Source: Nocardiopsis sp. MG754419 (GTDB lineage: Bacteria > Actinomycetota > Actinomycetes > Streptosporangiales > Streptosporangiaceae). From it: a DNA stretch of 32,903 nt. The position numbers and the translations under genes were made by a program. The stretch covers positions 1 to 32,903 of the forward strand of contig NZ_QOCZ01000047.1 of NCBI RefSeq assembly GCF_018207095.1, read 5' to 3'. The notes under the pieces were generated by a model. That model was not told the DNA's origin. It did no database searches and saw only the letters and a list, made by a program, of their open reading frames with translations. Every line of letters starts with the position of its first letter. Position 1 is the stretch's first letter. Of the stretch, positions 32,847-32,903 are shown one piece after another.

Positions 32847-32903
32847 AGGGGTCTCCTCTTGCGGGGGCGGGGGAACGACATGGGAAGGTCCACAGGCCAG
32901 TCT

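Overview
The window is very GC-rich with strong third-position G/C bias. It carries actinobacterial hallmarks: HTH/DUF5753 and DUF397 regulatory pairs, a PASTA-family kinase-like protein, an ROK-linked sugar importer without its own ATPase, and leaderless promoters. A filamentous actinomycete, plausibly Nocardiopsis or a relative, fits best. The genus is an inference from overall style, not a database match. No rRNA, tRNA or CRISPR array was seen.

Left part (1-7 kb): an IS5-type transposase is cut by the window edge. Next comes a WhiJ/AbaA-like developmental module (anti-sigma-type ATPase, HTH-DUF5753 regulator, overlapping DUF397 peptide), a NUDIX hydrolase, a secreted DNRLRE-domain protein whose C-terminal third looks out of frame, and a coupled pair of unrecognised genes, one with a long acidic tail and a 33-residue internal duplication.

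Middle (7-17 kb): a carboxylate module has iclR, a class III CoA-transferase and a citryl-CoA-lyase-like enzyme on the minus strand, divergent from tctCBA on the plus strand. The same 15-bp palindrome lies in front of both arms. Uptake of citrate or a close analogue, CoA transfer and C-C cleavage is the proposed pathway. A pseudokinase-TM-three PASTA-CBM5/12 protein with a leaderless promoter follows, then a DapA/NAL-superfamily aldolase.

Right part (16.7-32.9 kb): a divergent padR/serine hydrolase pair; a gntR, MHS transporter and ornithine-cyclodeaminase-like gene set with a 10-bp-arm operator; a mannoside module (GH38 alpha-mannosidase, binding protein, two permeases, ROK regulator) linked by a shared CCCCACTT half-site; a TetR-controlled divergent pair of SMR efflux subunits with predicted opposite topology; and a two-TM acidic protein of unknown function.

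Most transcription units are bounded by strong perfect hairpins (6986-7021, 13400-13443, 18548-18586, 25534-25575), and nearly every metabolic block has its own regulator with a visible palindromic operator.
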